A DNA stretch of 64,000 nucleotides. Origin: Pomacea canaliculata (taxonomy: Eukaryota > Mollusca > Gastropoda > Architaenioglossa > Ampullariidae). The stretch is from contig NC_037590.1 of the NCBI RefSeq assembly GCF_003073045.1, positions 21,354,449-21,418,448 of the forward strand, in the 5' to 3' direction. Under the pieces are notes generated by a model. It had not been told where the DNA came from. It saw only the letters and a program-made list of their open reading frames with translations, and made no database searches. A program made the position numbers and the translations under genes. This document shows positions 37,633-49,590 of this stretch, piece by piece (position 1 is the first letter of the stretch; each line of letters opens with the position of its first letter).

Positions 37633-37959
37633 TTATGTGTGGAAGAAGTGTGTGGAATAACGGTTTATATTACTGCCAACGTGATGCAGAGCTTCACGAA
37701 CCACACGCAGTCTGTCGGGGCTGATGAGCGCTTTGATACTGAGTAGGCTGTAATAACCTTCTTCAAATTTATGCTTTATAATTTCTAGGACTCTGGCTTG
37801 CGCCTGCACCACCGCTCCCTGAATCTCATCATAGGCTAATAGCTGTAAATTGCCTGGGAACAGTTCCACCCTGACTGTATCTCTCAGCACCACGGGATAT
37901 CGGTAAACATTAGGAGCCGCTTTCTGTTGTTTCACTTTCAATGTTTTAAAAAAAAGCAT
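37633..37959 (-). CDS. Unexplained ORF, 108 codons
   Basis: A minus-strand ORF of fairly protein-like composition (TVRVELFPGNLQLLAYDEIQ, then Ala/Gln/Lys-rich helical stretches, VVREALHHVG). Unlike the chance ORFs nearby it is not low-complexity, has mixed hydrophobic/charged periodicity and few Cys. I do not recognise the family. It could be an exon of an unannotated gene, a decayed transposable-element protein, or chance. No confident splice partner was found. Confidence 0.25.
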   Translation of the reverse strand: MLFFKTLKVKQQKAAPNVYRYPVVLRDTVRVELFPGNLQLLAYDEIQGAVVQAQARVLEIIKHKFEEGYYSLLSIKALISPDRLRVVREALHHVGSNINRYSTHFFHT

Positions 37960-40900
37960 GCGCGAATGTTTTATATTACCAAATAATGCATCACAGAGAT
38001 GTCGTTCAGACTTCTTGTATTCCTATTGCCAGTGTACTCTTTTTTTTGTTATAAGCAGGTAACACGCAGTCTGCCATCAATCAACATCTTGCCAGCTGAG
38101 TTGCCACTAGTCAAAACATCGGTTTGTAAATCACTGATTGTGGTTGTAAGTCCTGACGATGCATACCCAGGCAGTATACAAAAAAAAAAACAAAAAAAAC
38201 GTGTAGCGTTTGAATTTAATATATATATCGGTTAATCTATGCTGTGTTTCCAAGGTTAGTTTTCGCTTAAGTCTCCCTCTTGGCATCTGATAAACCCATC
38301 TTTCTCTCTATTGGGATGAAGCAATTCCGAAAATATCCAAGAGTAGAACAGCTTAAAAAGTGGGAGTAGAGTCCTCCCTCCTCCCACCGAGGAGCCATAT
38401 TTATGAGAGAACACCTCCATGCTGGAATTCCACGTTACCCTGGAAGACGGCCAGAGATCCTGTCTCTCTCATTACATGCCTTGACAGTAGCACAGAGAAC
38501 AGAGCGTTCTTGTTTTTCGTTTTAAAAGTACTTCGCCTAAGCTGAGCTAATGTTATTGTTGATGCCTTGCTGACCTGGACCATGATGGTTGCGTAAAATA
38601 GTCACGTGATTTACATAAAACAGTCATGTGAGATGGAGGGGGTTTCCAATTTTCTGACGTTTAGCGCATCAACATAAAAATTGTGTTGGGGGGATGGGGA
38701 GGTGGCGAGTCAGTTACAGAGAGCTTTTAGTTCACTCACTCTGGGCACTATAGGATGTAGAACATACAGTGGCACTAGAATGCTTTACATTAAACCCCAC
38801 AAACATCGTGTTACGCGAAGACTGTACCCTGTCCAATAAATGAAACATTAAACGTTACATAACGGCCATGCGAAGAACACACGTCACGTTTTTTGTTTAT
38901 TGTCTTTTATTTTGTGTTAATTTGTTTGAGTTTTTTTTTGTTTTTTTTGGTGTGTTCGTTTATTTGTATTTCTACTTTTTTTACGTTCGTTCGTTCTTCT
39001 GTTCGTGATTTGTTTATTTATTTTTTGTATGCCTTTCTTTGATTTGTTCGCATGTTCTTTTTTTATATGTGAAAGACGTCTGAAGCTAGCCTTGAAATAA
39101 GCAATATCCAGCGTAACGTGATACACGTGCAGAGCGAGGTCACACGGGATAAAGCTGTCGTTGAGAGGCTCAGCGCAGGTGCTGCCTCCTGCCACGTCAT
39201 CACGTGCTCCTTGCTTACGTCTGCACCTCACTGTCACTTAGGACCAGCGGTGGTGCCACAGGGAGGGAGGGTGAATGACAAGAACAAGAGGTCTTCTGCA
39301 TTTGAAATACCCAAACCGTCTCTCTCCTTATCCGCGGTCGTTCTTTTTGCAACCAGCGTTTTCTGGGCACACTACGATCTGGAGGAGATCTACGACGAAA
39401 CCTATCTCTCTGTGCATCCAAGACTCGTGCGTGCATGCACAGGTGTGATTTAACCCACCACGTCGCTTCTCATCATTGGAAAAGACGTGCACGATCCGTA
39501 TTCTCTGTATCTCCTTCTGTCTGATTCTTTCTTACTATCTCTCTATTTTTTTAGAAATTTAAGCAAGCCTGTTCTTCTGCCACTTAATTCTCAATACGGG
39601 GGCTTTGTTGCCGTGGTGCACTCATGTCGTCGTATAAATAAATAATCTGATTTACTGAGCTATGTCTACTGCTCCACGCTAGTTTGCCAAGATCCAGGTC
39701 TGGACTGCTTGTGCTCACGCTTACTTCCTGGTTCTCAAGGGTAAAGAGCCTAATTGTGACCCGTGAGGTAACTTCGGGCACCGTGTCAGCGGTGTCACCG
39801 TGACAATACTTGGAGAATTTGGTTTACTGTACTCACAAAATAACTTAGATTGCCTATTATTCCTGTCCTTGCTGGAACAAGCTGTATCGATACACTGTCA
39901 GCTGTGTCGAGGTCATAAAGTCAAAAGTTAGCACTCTTCGCCACTGTAGACCGAGTTCCCTATATCCTCAGACACATTCTTTTCCAACACATTTCCTCTC
40001 ATCACTGCTCGACCGTATCCGCCAAAGACACTTCTTGCATCAGGTGGATGCACACTGACTGTAAGGGTGACCCACGGCGCTACGACAGCGTCTACATTAT
40101 CACGGGATCGATAATCGTTCGATGTCACAGACATCACGTGTGCTGCGGCCGTTTGTTTTTACTTTCGAAGTGCGGGAAAATCAGGGCGCTGTAGATGTCG
40201 CTGCTGTCACGCGGCGCCCCAGTTACGTGACAGTACGTGAGCCGGATGATATCGCATGTTGACAAGTCGATGTTTCAGCTTGGGTCGTGTTTACAACATT
40301 ATTAACAAAATTATGTTTGTGGATTTTCCAGTAGGTGTATTTAGGGTGGCAGATTATACCTGTATTCTTTCATTCTTTTTTCTTTCATTTTCTTTTATTC
40401 TTTATTTTTTTCATGTCTTTTTTTTTCCATCGTGGTATTCGGGCTATCAACATGAAGTGCATATATAAAAAGTATGAGATGTATCCTCGAAGTCACCAAG
40501 ACAGCGATGAAATAATTTACACACCCGAATTAAAGTGCACTTATTCGATAGCCACTTCTCGATCCGGATTGTTAAGATGCTGGGGATCAGGCTGAGGTGG
40601 CCAGCCTGACTGCGATGTCTCGTGAAGAGTGGAGGAGTGTTGTTGTTATTGAGTTAAGTGGTGCTACTCTAACCTCTCTTGATGCTTGTTGATCCACAAT
40701 CACGAACGCCACCTCGTGGGCACTTATTCGGGGAAAGACAATTTATGACAGCATCATCCTTCAGCCAGTGTCTGCATCGTGACTGTGAGTGTGGTGACAT
40801 TGGGTCGAGGGCGACAGGTCCTCCACCATGGAGCGTGCTTGTGTTACTACTTGGGGATTATATAATTTTATGGTCTATAGTATACAGTTGTAAGCTGAAA

Positions 40901-41300
40901 AGGCCATGAAGATTTTGTATCTTTTCTTTCTTTTTGGCTGCAAGAAAATGTTGGCGTTAGAACCACATTCTAGCACACACATTCTGGTATAATGTAAATA
41001 GTCCACCATAACCAGTCCCAACATTCATTTCTAGTCGGACATTTTCTCCCCACTTTATAATCTCTGCCACTATCTTCCATCCCTAGATAGCACACTACTT
41101 AACTGATCGGTAAATCTCAATTTACGAACTGTTGTAGATCATACACAGCAGGCTAACGGCACTGAGCCAAGAAAACAAAAGTAAGAGAGCGATCACCTGT
41201 AACCTGTACTGTTGTTGCTGGCGTTATCTGTCAGGCGCGAAAACTCTGTCTGGCAACGCCCGAATTGTGGCACCTGACTTTTACCTTCTGTCTCTTCGCC
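37960..41300. other. Intergenic DNA upstream of the tail-anchored protein gene
   Basis: T-rich simple sequence lies at 38925-39060 and a TTTCTTTT tract at 40370-40430. A 5'UTR exon of the downstream gene is expected somewhere here, since 41281-41300 looks like a splice acceptor, but it could not be placed. Confidence 0.45.
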
Positions 41301-41309
41301 AGAGTCTGA

Positions 41310-44300
41310 ATGGTGCAAGCTGCTCAAGAAAGACCAGCCAGCAAGCAGGCAGGTGGGCGAGCGGGTGTCGGGGACAGCGCCGTGTCCCATGCCTACACCA
41401 TGGTCACCCAGATGTACACCGTGAACGCCGGCATGCCCAAACAGAAGGCCCCCAGGTAAAGAATTTCTTATTCCAGGTGTGCCTGACGGTGCGAGAGTTA
41501 TGCTGGTTCTCAGAGTAAATGAAAGTGCCCTGTATCTATGCATGTTTGAATGGGTTTGTTTTTCATCCATTGATGAGAGAGGAAGGTGGCCGTCAAGCTG
41601 ATCAATTTTTTTTTCTAATTTCTGTAACAAAAACAACAAAACAATACAGCAGTAGACAATTGAGTACACTCGAACAAGCCATGAGAATCTTGAGGATAAA
41701 CCTTGTATACAGTTTCCAGTGTGCCCGTTGCTTGTAAGAGAAAGCAGTCTATTTATATGTATGGGTTACTTTGACCTCGCCTGGACGGAGGTCACGTGGA
41801 GACAAGCAGCTGTATCTCAGCTGACAAAAGATTGTCCGTAGCTGCGTGTGTAGTGTTGCAGCAGCTGCTAGCGACGGTCTGCATCCGGCCTTTGACGTCA
41901 TGATGCTCGCCGTATCCAGTGGCGACGATGCGGCAACGTCGCACGTACACGCTCTCGTCAGCTCGCGCGCATTCGTGCACGTACACACGTTCGTACACGT
42001 TGGAATGCCACATGACCACCAGTAAAACTTCGTTTGTGATCTTCGGCCATCACGTTCATGCTTCAAGCGCAGGGGACTGTGGGTAAACTAATGGATGTAC
42101 GTTATGGGTGAAAGCAACACCTTCCATGAAAACATCACCGACATATTGCAAGGCTCGCCCGTCAGTCCACGAAGCAGGATGAGCTTATGATGATGAACAG
42201 CGCTCACCCTTGCTCCGAGAGGATTACGCAGCCGCTTGCCGGCTTTTGGTTGATAAGGACAGTATCCACACATGAAAGAGCAGAGACCTAATGGTCGTGC
42301 ATCCTGTTGTGTATACAGTGGTAACTGCTCTCTCATAAGGTCGAATAGGCAGATTCATCCTAGTGGTAATTGCCACGCCACAAGCTCTGATAGGCATATT
42401 CATACGTTGCACAGTGCTCGAGGATGTTGCCGGTCCATTTTAATATTTCTAGTATCATCAGATGGTTCAAAACTTTATGACGTTTAACAAGTAAAAAAAA
42501 AAAAAAAAGAATTTTGAAGAGGTTTAGCCTGTGTGTTTCGCTGGCACTAGAAGTACGTCAGCATGTTGGTGCAGTGAAAAGCCATTGACGGCAATGTCTG
42601 TTCAACTTTGTTTTAAAAATAGTTTTTCCGGTTATCTGCCAAAGACACATGAAAGTTCTACCAACTTCCGATTGGATTAATGTGTGAAAGTACAGAATGT
42701 AAACATCGCTTCGGTTTTGTAAGTACAGATTTTTTTCCAAATAACTTTAGAGCATAATGTCAGGAGTAACTAAAGAAATCAGATACAGAAAGCAGTAGAG
42801 AACAATGACGCTTACACAACAGCTTCCCGTTGCTAGGCAGTCACAGCAGCTAATTATTATGTGAGTAGTACTCACAGTCTTACAGTCCAGCCGATCAGAG
42901 AAACAAGAAAAATTAACAATGAAATAGAGTGAATAAAATTAAAATATGCAAGTCCAGCAAGTCCTAAAACAGATCAGTGCTAAGTAGTATTCAAAGAATA
43001 CTCAAGCCGTGTCCTCGTTTCGGTACAGCGTGGATTGTACAATTTACAATATGGAGTCGAGTGTACAGTGTACAGTGTGGAGTCGAGTGTACACTGTACA
43101 GTCGAGGTTCCTATGAACAGGACGTATTGATCTGACAAGTGCTCACACAAGCAGCTTACGTAAAGCCCTCGTTTAGTTCCAGGGACTCAGCCTCGGTTGA
43201 CGTGCGAACATTTGATCCCCATCCAGATTACCCGTTTATTTTCATACTGGGAAGGCGCGGCCATCAACACAGAACTTGTACGTGCAGGGCAGAGAAAATG
43301 GGGTTTAGTAACGACAGCGTGGCACAAACCATAAATATTCGTCATGCGGAAACAGTTGCCAGTGCCAGACTGAGGTATTGGTATGAGAAGGCTGATGAGA
43401 AGGGCAAAGAATGTGATAGCAATGTTAGCTTTAGCTTATAATGCAAAGCATAGCCACAGATTGTCTTCCAGTCCGGTTAATGTATTTACGAGCGGATCTG
43501 TTAGTTTCTGGCAAGAAGAATCTGTGAGTCGTAGAGTCAGGGTCGGGGATCGATTTTCGCTTCAATCTCTACAAATATATTTTTCTGTGCGCGCGCGCAT
43601 GTGTGTGTGTGTGTGTCGTGTGCTGTCTGTGCGTGCATGCGGGCTGAGCGTGCGAGGAAGTGTCTGAATGGCGTCTCATCTGAGCTGTAGCAACAAATGA
43701 GTATTTACAACTATTGATCGTTGAGATAAAAGGCGGGTTGTTATCAGCCAGAGTAGAAATAGCTGACCACCACCGTGTCTATGGTTCATGCGCAACGCTG
43801 TGGTAAGAGACTGGTAGCTGTAGTTTAAGTGTCCCTCTGTGTGTGTGTGGGTGGTTATATGATTGCATTGTACATATCACGTGATTTCTACGAAAGCTGT
43901 GAGCGCACGTTGGTGCATATGAACTTAGCAACAACAAAAGCAGCAAAATGCTTGGATTGGTTTGTTTGAAATGTTGCTGTCTTCCTCTTATTTTTGTCTT
44001 TTTATTTATTTATATATCTCTCTTTCCTCCATCTGCGCCTCTATTAAGTACTTCAGTTGTGAACAAACCATTGGTGAATTCTATTCTTACAGTTTATTTG
44101 GCTTTCCGGGTCTGACACTCTCGCCGATCCCGGAGAGTCCCGAGACCGATTCCCTCCTCAACCACAAGGAACGCAAGGTACCCGAGCAGGAGAACACCAT
44201 GTGGCTGGAATCAGAGACCTCCAGCCAGCTTGACGATCGGATGCCCAGCAAAACGCGAAAAGATTCGTTGACACCCCCGCAGACACCATCGGCGTGTGCC

Positions 44301-44462
44301 GTCAACGTCCACGTGGTGCAGGCGACTTTCTTCTCCAAGGACGCTCCTATGACATCCCAACAGCGCCGTGCACATCTCTGCAAACTTTCGCTGTTCGCCT
44401 TGTGCGGTTTCGTGTTCGTGGCGGGAATCATCTTGTGGATCCTTGTCCCAACCTTCACCTAA
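41310..44462 (+). CDS. Two-exon gene for a 171-residue C-tail-anchored membrane protein
   Basis: Exon 1 is 41310-41455 (ATG preceded by in-frame TGA at 41307-41309; donor CCCAG|GTAAAG). Exon 2 is 44093-44462 (acceptor TTCTTACAG, stop TAA 44460-44462). The join is in phase 2, creating Ser49, and the two parts read as one ORF of 171 codons. The N-terminal ~145 residues are hydrophilic, with Pro/Ser/Thr-rich likely phosphorylation stretches (LSPIPESPETDSLL, DSLTPPQTPSA) and a basic QQRRAHLCK just before the membrane. Residues ~147-167 (LSLFALCGFVFVAGIILWILV) form one hydrophobic segment, leaving only PTFT after it: the layout of a tail-anchored protein facing the cytosol. There is no signal peptide. 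I do not recognise the family. The acceptor-like CTTCGCCAG at 41292-41300 suggests a non-coding first exon upstream. A long 3'UTR follows. Confidence 0.7.
43050..43112. repeat. Short tandem/palindromic repeat in the intron of the tail-anchored protein gene
   Basis: GGAGTCGAGTGTACAGTGTA is repeated about 28 bases on as GGAGTCGAGTGTACACTGTA, with internal GTACAGTGTAC/GTACACTGTAC palindromes. Confidence 0.65.
43588..43660. repeat. GC/GT microsatellite in the intron of the tail-anchored protein gene
   Basis: A GCGCGCGC run followed by GTGTGTGT and scattered TG units; alternating purine-pyrimidine, so potentially Z-DNA forming. Confidence 0.75.
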
Positions 44463-45880
44463 GTGCTGCCCACTTCCCAGTGAACATCATCGTGTAGAAC
44501 TTGAGGACCTCAAATCTTCGATGGACGCTGCAGCTTGTATGGAACAAACTACTGGCTTCTTGTCACTCAGTTCATGCTGTGCACGATACCAACCAGAAAA
44601 GCTGCAGCAATCGTGCTTACATCCTTCACGCCTCGAAAGATGAACTCGGGGAAAGAAGGAAGAATTCTTACCCACCTATTACGGAGGTCTGTGCATCCTA
44701 CTGGCTGCAGGCACCATATAACCCAGGATTAATTATCTTACACTTAAAAAAACTGTCGTCGGTTGACTTGTTGTGTATATATTTTTTGCGTTATTTAAAA
44801 CTAAAAATCAAGAGTTTAAACGGACAGGTTAGACGTTTCTTCCAGGTGTGTTGACGTCGTTACTAGTCCTTCCCCATCTTCCAACTGTCACCTCAACTGT
44901 TCGTCGTGCCACAAATCCTGTCACACACTGTGTGGGTGGAGGGGGAGGAGGAAAACTGTAAGAGCACACCCAACATTTTTCGCAGTTTAAAAGCATACAG
45001 CTGAAGTACTATTCCTTGTAACGGGGAATGGGATCTATAGATAATGATGTATTTCCGAGTATTCTAACGACCAGAACACGCTTCTTCCATCGCCTCACCC
45101 GAACCAGCCGTCGGCTTTCTGCGTGTTATTCATTATGGTGGTGAAAAAAACAAACAAAAAAAAACCGCTTCCTTTAAACCCTTTCAGATTGAGAATCTCT
45201 GAGAAGAGACAGCAAGTGCAAGTCGATTTCGATGGTGGACTGGGAGTGGAACATATTAGTGCTAGTCGTTCAGAAAATGTAAATTTACTGTTCACACAGT
45301 GACGAAAGCACAGTCGGCGTTTTTACTATTTTTTTTTGTCGTTCTTTCAACGCCTCCACAGTCCTTCCTTCTTGATGTACTGACACTTATTCGACCTGCT
45401 TTAAGCAAGATGTTTACTAGGATGTACTGCCGATGGCTGGATCCCAACATTAATGCAGTATCTGCACCTGTAGCCCTGTGTTCATCCTTTGCCGTCTGAG
45501 TTATGCACTTTACTGTAAAGGGAGGGGTGGAAGCCTTAAAAGCCTGGAATTCGTACAAATAATAAAATCTCCACAGAGATCGACAAGAACTACGTGTATA
45601 TGTGACTACCTATCGCAGTCATCATCCCCCCATTGTTTTTACCTTCATGGTCATAATTTTTTTTTCGTTTGCATTGCTATAACCAGTATAAGGAGGCCTT
45701 TTGTGTACAAGAGTGTCTATACCTATGTGAATGGAGTAGCACTTCTGTACTTGGATTTCGAAAGCGCCTATTCGTGAATCGTAAGTGTAGAGTACTGTAG
45801 TATACTGAAGCTTCAAGCCTTTTATGTTGTGCAAATAGCCCGTTATACATGTACAATAAAATATAAGCTGTGATCTCATG
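44463..45880 (+). other. Probable 3'UTR of the tail-anchored protein gene
   Basis: No coding sequence. AATAAA signals occur at 45561-45566 and 45855-45860. The second is followed by T/G-rich sequence (TGTGGTGTGATACATGTGTTTC), so cleavage near 45875-45890 is plausible. Confidence 0.45.
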
Positions 45881-47200
45881 AGGAAAAATACTGTGAATAA
45901 GCTGTGGTGTGATACATGTGTTTCTTTTTAAGCTTTAAAGTTGAAGATAAAAATTTGATAAACATTAAAAAAAACAAACAACACAACAACACTCGTTTTC
46001 GTTTCTTGTCAATGTGAGTTGTGTTATTGAAATCTCTGGGTCTTAAAGGACTATAAAATTTTCATATCTTTCAGTGAATATATTTTCCTGGCTTTCATCT
46101 CGAGAACATTGAAGGTAGAAATAGGGGGTATTCTCCCAACAATTGTAGTCCTTTAAGACACCAAAGGGATCATGTACACTGACCATAACCAGAAAATACT
46201 TGTTTGATGTTGGTGATGGATGTAATGCTCTGTGTACGAGGAAGCCGTTACACGCTGCTCCTTGTTTCATCACAGTAGGTGCCATGCTGTGCCCGTTGAC
46301 CGTCTGCTGCGGTAAAACATTAAACAACAAACGAGGAACGAGAGCCGGAAATTACTGCGCACAGCGGAAGTGATATGGGTAACAGCGTTAATCCTGTCGT
46401 GATTATCTCTGTTAAAATGACTCTAATCTTAAAAGAGTGATCACGAGCCAAGCACGAGCATGCCCTTGTTACAACCTTAACCCTTGCTCTAGACGAAAGT
46501 TTTGTTTTTTAAAGGACGGGCGGGACGAAAACGAATATAGAGGAGGCCATGAAATGATTTAAACACCTTCAGGTCTTGTGCGCTATACGTGACGCCTTAA
46601 AAAGCTTTCCAGTAAATTTTTATGTCTGGCTTATGGTCGGCCGAACTGCATAACGGCTGAGGCCATGGACGTGGATAGGTGGACTGATGACTCCGAGACC
46701 AACGAGCCTCTTGCCTCTATAGTTCTCCGCTGTTAGTCATGGCGAGGATTTAACATGAATGCAGAAGAGTAAGCATTTGACTAAACCGGAAGCGCACACC
46801 AGCCTCGTTCTAATAGTTGAAGAAAAAATCGTCTGCAAGCAGTTGTGCTGAGAAGTCACAGAGTGAAGACGCTCACCCTGAGTTCTCCATTTCGCATCTC
46901 AGAGGCAACAACATACCCTCGCTTCTCAACATACCGCTTCTCGAACTCTGTCCCAGTTAATGTTTTGTGGGGGTCAGTACACCGTAGTTCATTTTCCCAT
47001 ATCTTCTCGAGCCACCCTTACGTTTTCTCATACTTTACATCTGACACAAGTGAAACATATGAAACATATTTCTGATCGAGTGTCTTGACCATAGAGGTCA
47101 TTGCTACTGATATACGCTGATGTGCATATGCATAGCGCAATAGTCGACAACATAATAGTTGACACCCATCTCCAAGTTCAACCACAGATTAACTTTTTTT
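45881..47200. other. Spacer between convergent genes
   Basis: No gene recognised. CpG is still frequent up to about 47.1 kb, then falls sharply. The + strand gene at 41.3 kb and the - strand gene ending at 49.0 kb converge on this spacer. Confidence 0.5.
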
Positions 47201-49022
47201 TTTTGCGTCCCACCAATGTGGTGGTAAATGCATAAAAACATTTTAAATCATGCGCAAAAAGCTGTTATACAATTCATGAAAGTTTCTTGTGCCTCCTGAC
47301 ATTCTGGAAATTGATATGCATAGCATGTCTTCCGTTTACACAATTTGTCTTCACCAATAAAGCAATTAAAATATTAGGAAGCTCTGTAAAGATAAATGTG
47401 CTATCCTAAATCTGAGAATCAGTGAATAGATATGTAAATAAATATTAATAATTTTACAAAGTCAAAAAATAAATTAATTGGATATTTTTCTCAGTTTTGT
47501 GTCTTGTAAACCACAGAATAAACTTCCCCAAAAAACCTCATAAATTAATGGATGTGGTTCTGACTAGAACAAATAAAGACATTGAATGACACACCAGAAT
47601 AAAATTTATGAAATATTTCTAATCATTCTGCATGTGCATTAACATTTTAGTGTAGACATACAACAAAACCACAGGTACAGTTCTATTGGCCATCGTTGAC
47701 TGGGAGAGAAAAAAAGTACAACAAATCCAATTCAGGTAGTCCCACCTCCATAACACCCTCAATAAAAGTAGACAGTAATGAAATGGGGTTTTGGGAGAAT
47801 GAAATGGAAAGGGTGGAATGGCAGAACCCAGACCTACACCAACTTTGATGAAATTTAAGATAGAAACAATTCTTCTGCTTTTTCAGTAGAGAAGGTTCAG
47901 TCTTTGGGATCCAGAATTCTGCATAATATCCCTGGGGTACTTCACAAAGCACACACCTATAATAACATTATTTTAACTATACAGGAATCATTAAAATGGA
48001 TTGGGATTTTTTTAATGCCTAGTTTAACCCTTTCACTGCCAGGCTTTCCCACAGTAGGTATTTCAGTTGAAACTTGAGTTTCATTTTCCCCAGACAAGCA
48101 AGCTGAAAGTGGACAATATTCAAAGCCAGTGTACAGATTGATAAGCATTACTGCAGTAGTCTACTCAGAATTCAATATGCATCGACTCCAGCAATGGCCC
48201 AAGAAAGCAACAACTGTCAACTAAGGGAGTGAGAGAGACTGTTAATTAGCTTGAGGCTTATTAAGCCAAGATGACATCTTGTATTCAAGGTCAAATCTTA
48301 CAAAAATAATTTAAATACTAAGGCAAGCTACAGCAGTGTTGGAAGAGGGTTAACATTTAATATCATGCTATCCTTCTCCCTCTTTTAAAACACACATGCA
48401 CACAAGTGCACGCACACACAAACACAATCTTGCTTTAGAATCTTGAAGCCAAATGAGCTGAAAGATAGGGCAAAGATTGGAATTTAATGCATTCTAAATC
48501 TGATCAAGAGAAGATATTTCCTGTACTTAATAAAAGTACAGTTTCAATAAGAACTTAACCACATGACCAGTCTGAAGATATTTACAATTTCTTGTTCATG
48601 TAATGTAAAATGTTAACAGAAAATAATAAAAAGGAAACTTCAATACAGCTTTACAATGCAGTTCATGATGAATACTATACAACTTCATCTCTATCCCATA
48701 CACATGCTCCTGCAATTGTGAATTATCTTTGTCTTAAAAATCTCTTATTCCCCCTCAAAAAACATACCCCCACCCAATCCACCCCATTCATAAGCATCTA
48801 ACTTTGTTGCAAATAATAATTTGTCAACCCAAATATAAGCCCAAGACATCATCTACCATCTGCAGAAGCTAACCAAAGCATTGTTCCCAAACACATTCCA
48901 TTAATTAAAGAATTAAAGGCGACCATACTCCGAAGGCTGAGACGAGGATGGGATAGTAACTAGCTAAGAATACTTTTACAGATATTGCACGAATCTGCAG
49001 GGAGCCCTAGTGTGCAGTTTCC
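47201..49022 (-). other. CpG-poor, AT-rich flank; probable 3'UTR of the zinc-finger gene
   Basis: The composition is continuous with the introns of the minus-strand gene upstream, and no independent ORF is convincing (the 89-codon ORF at 47683-47952 has no recognisable features). No unambiguous minus-strand AATAAA was identified, so the transcript end is unknown. Confidence 0.35.
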
Positions 49023-49557
49023 TCAGTGTATCATGCTCTGTCCTGTAAGACTGGCCTGTGCAAGCATGTGGATGGCATTGAGATCTGCTTCTGTCAAGGC
49101 AGAGGGATCTCCAGTCAGACACTCCACTTCATACTGCACAGGTTCATGTTGCAAAAGAATTTCTTGTCCATGTGCAGAATGCACCAGCTGTATTGGCTGT
49201 CCATCGGCTGACACTGTCACTGACACTGGGCCATGAGCGCTTGCCACGCTCATGATCCGTGCAGCATGTGGCGGATGAATGTTATGATGCACAGCTTGCA
49301 GATGTTGAGAAACAGATCCTCCAACAGGCAGGTGTATAGCTGCACGAGTTGGAGTGTGAGTCAGGATGTGTGCAGTTGTGATGGCTTGTGCACCTGCGTG
49401 ATTAGGAGTCTGGAATGAGTCCAAGCTGGAAACTGTATGCTCACTGAGACGGGAGGTTGCCTGCTGGGACTCAACATCTGTCCAGTGCACAATGTTGCGG
49501 GGCAGTGTCATCCGTGCCTGTAGACATGATCACCGTGGTAACACTAACTTGGTCTTT

Positions 49558-49588
<31 letters not shown>

Positions 49589-49590
49589 TG
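49023..49590 (-). other. PolyQ and conserved-looking C-terminal tail
   Basis: After finger 6 comes KPKKRTPKP and a CAG run encoding 11 Gln (49558-49590). A frame change at 49505-49525 then leads into a 160-codon tail (His/Ser/Thr/Val-rich; SVTVSADGQPIQLVHSAHG, ALTEADLNAIHMLAQASL) ending at TGA 49023-49025. The tail's length, rich composition and lack of stops show it is coding in the second frame. Confidence 0.75.

Noticed and set aside
44501..44854. ORFs downstream of the tail-anchored protein stop
   Set aside because: Overlapping short ORFs in several frames within the probable 3'UTR; none continues the membrane-protein frame.
49512..49542. A 31-base intron explaining the frame change in the last zinc-finger exon
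   Set aside because: GTTAGT...CTACAG has donor and acceptor dinucleotides, but 31 bases is below the usual minimum intron size; a one-base indel is simpler.
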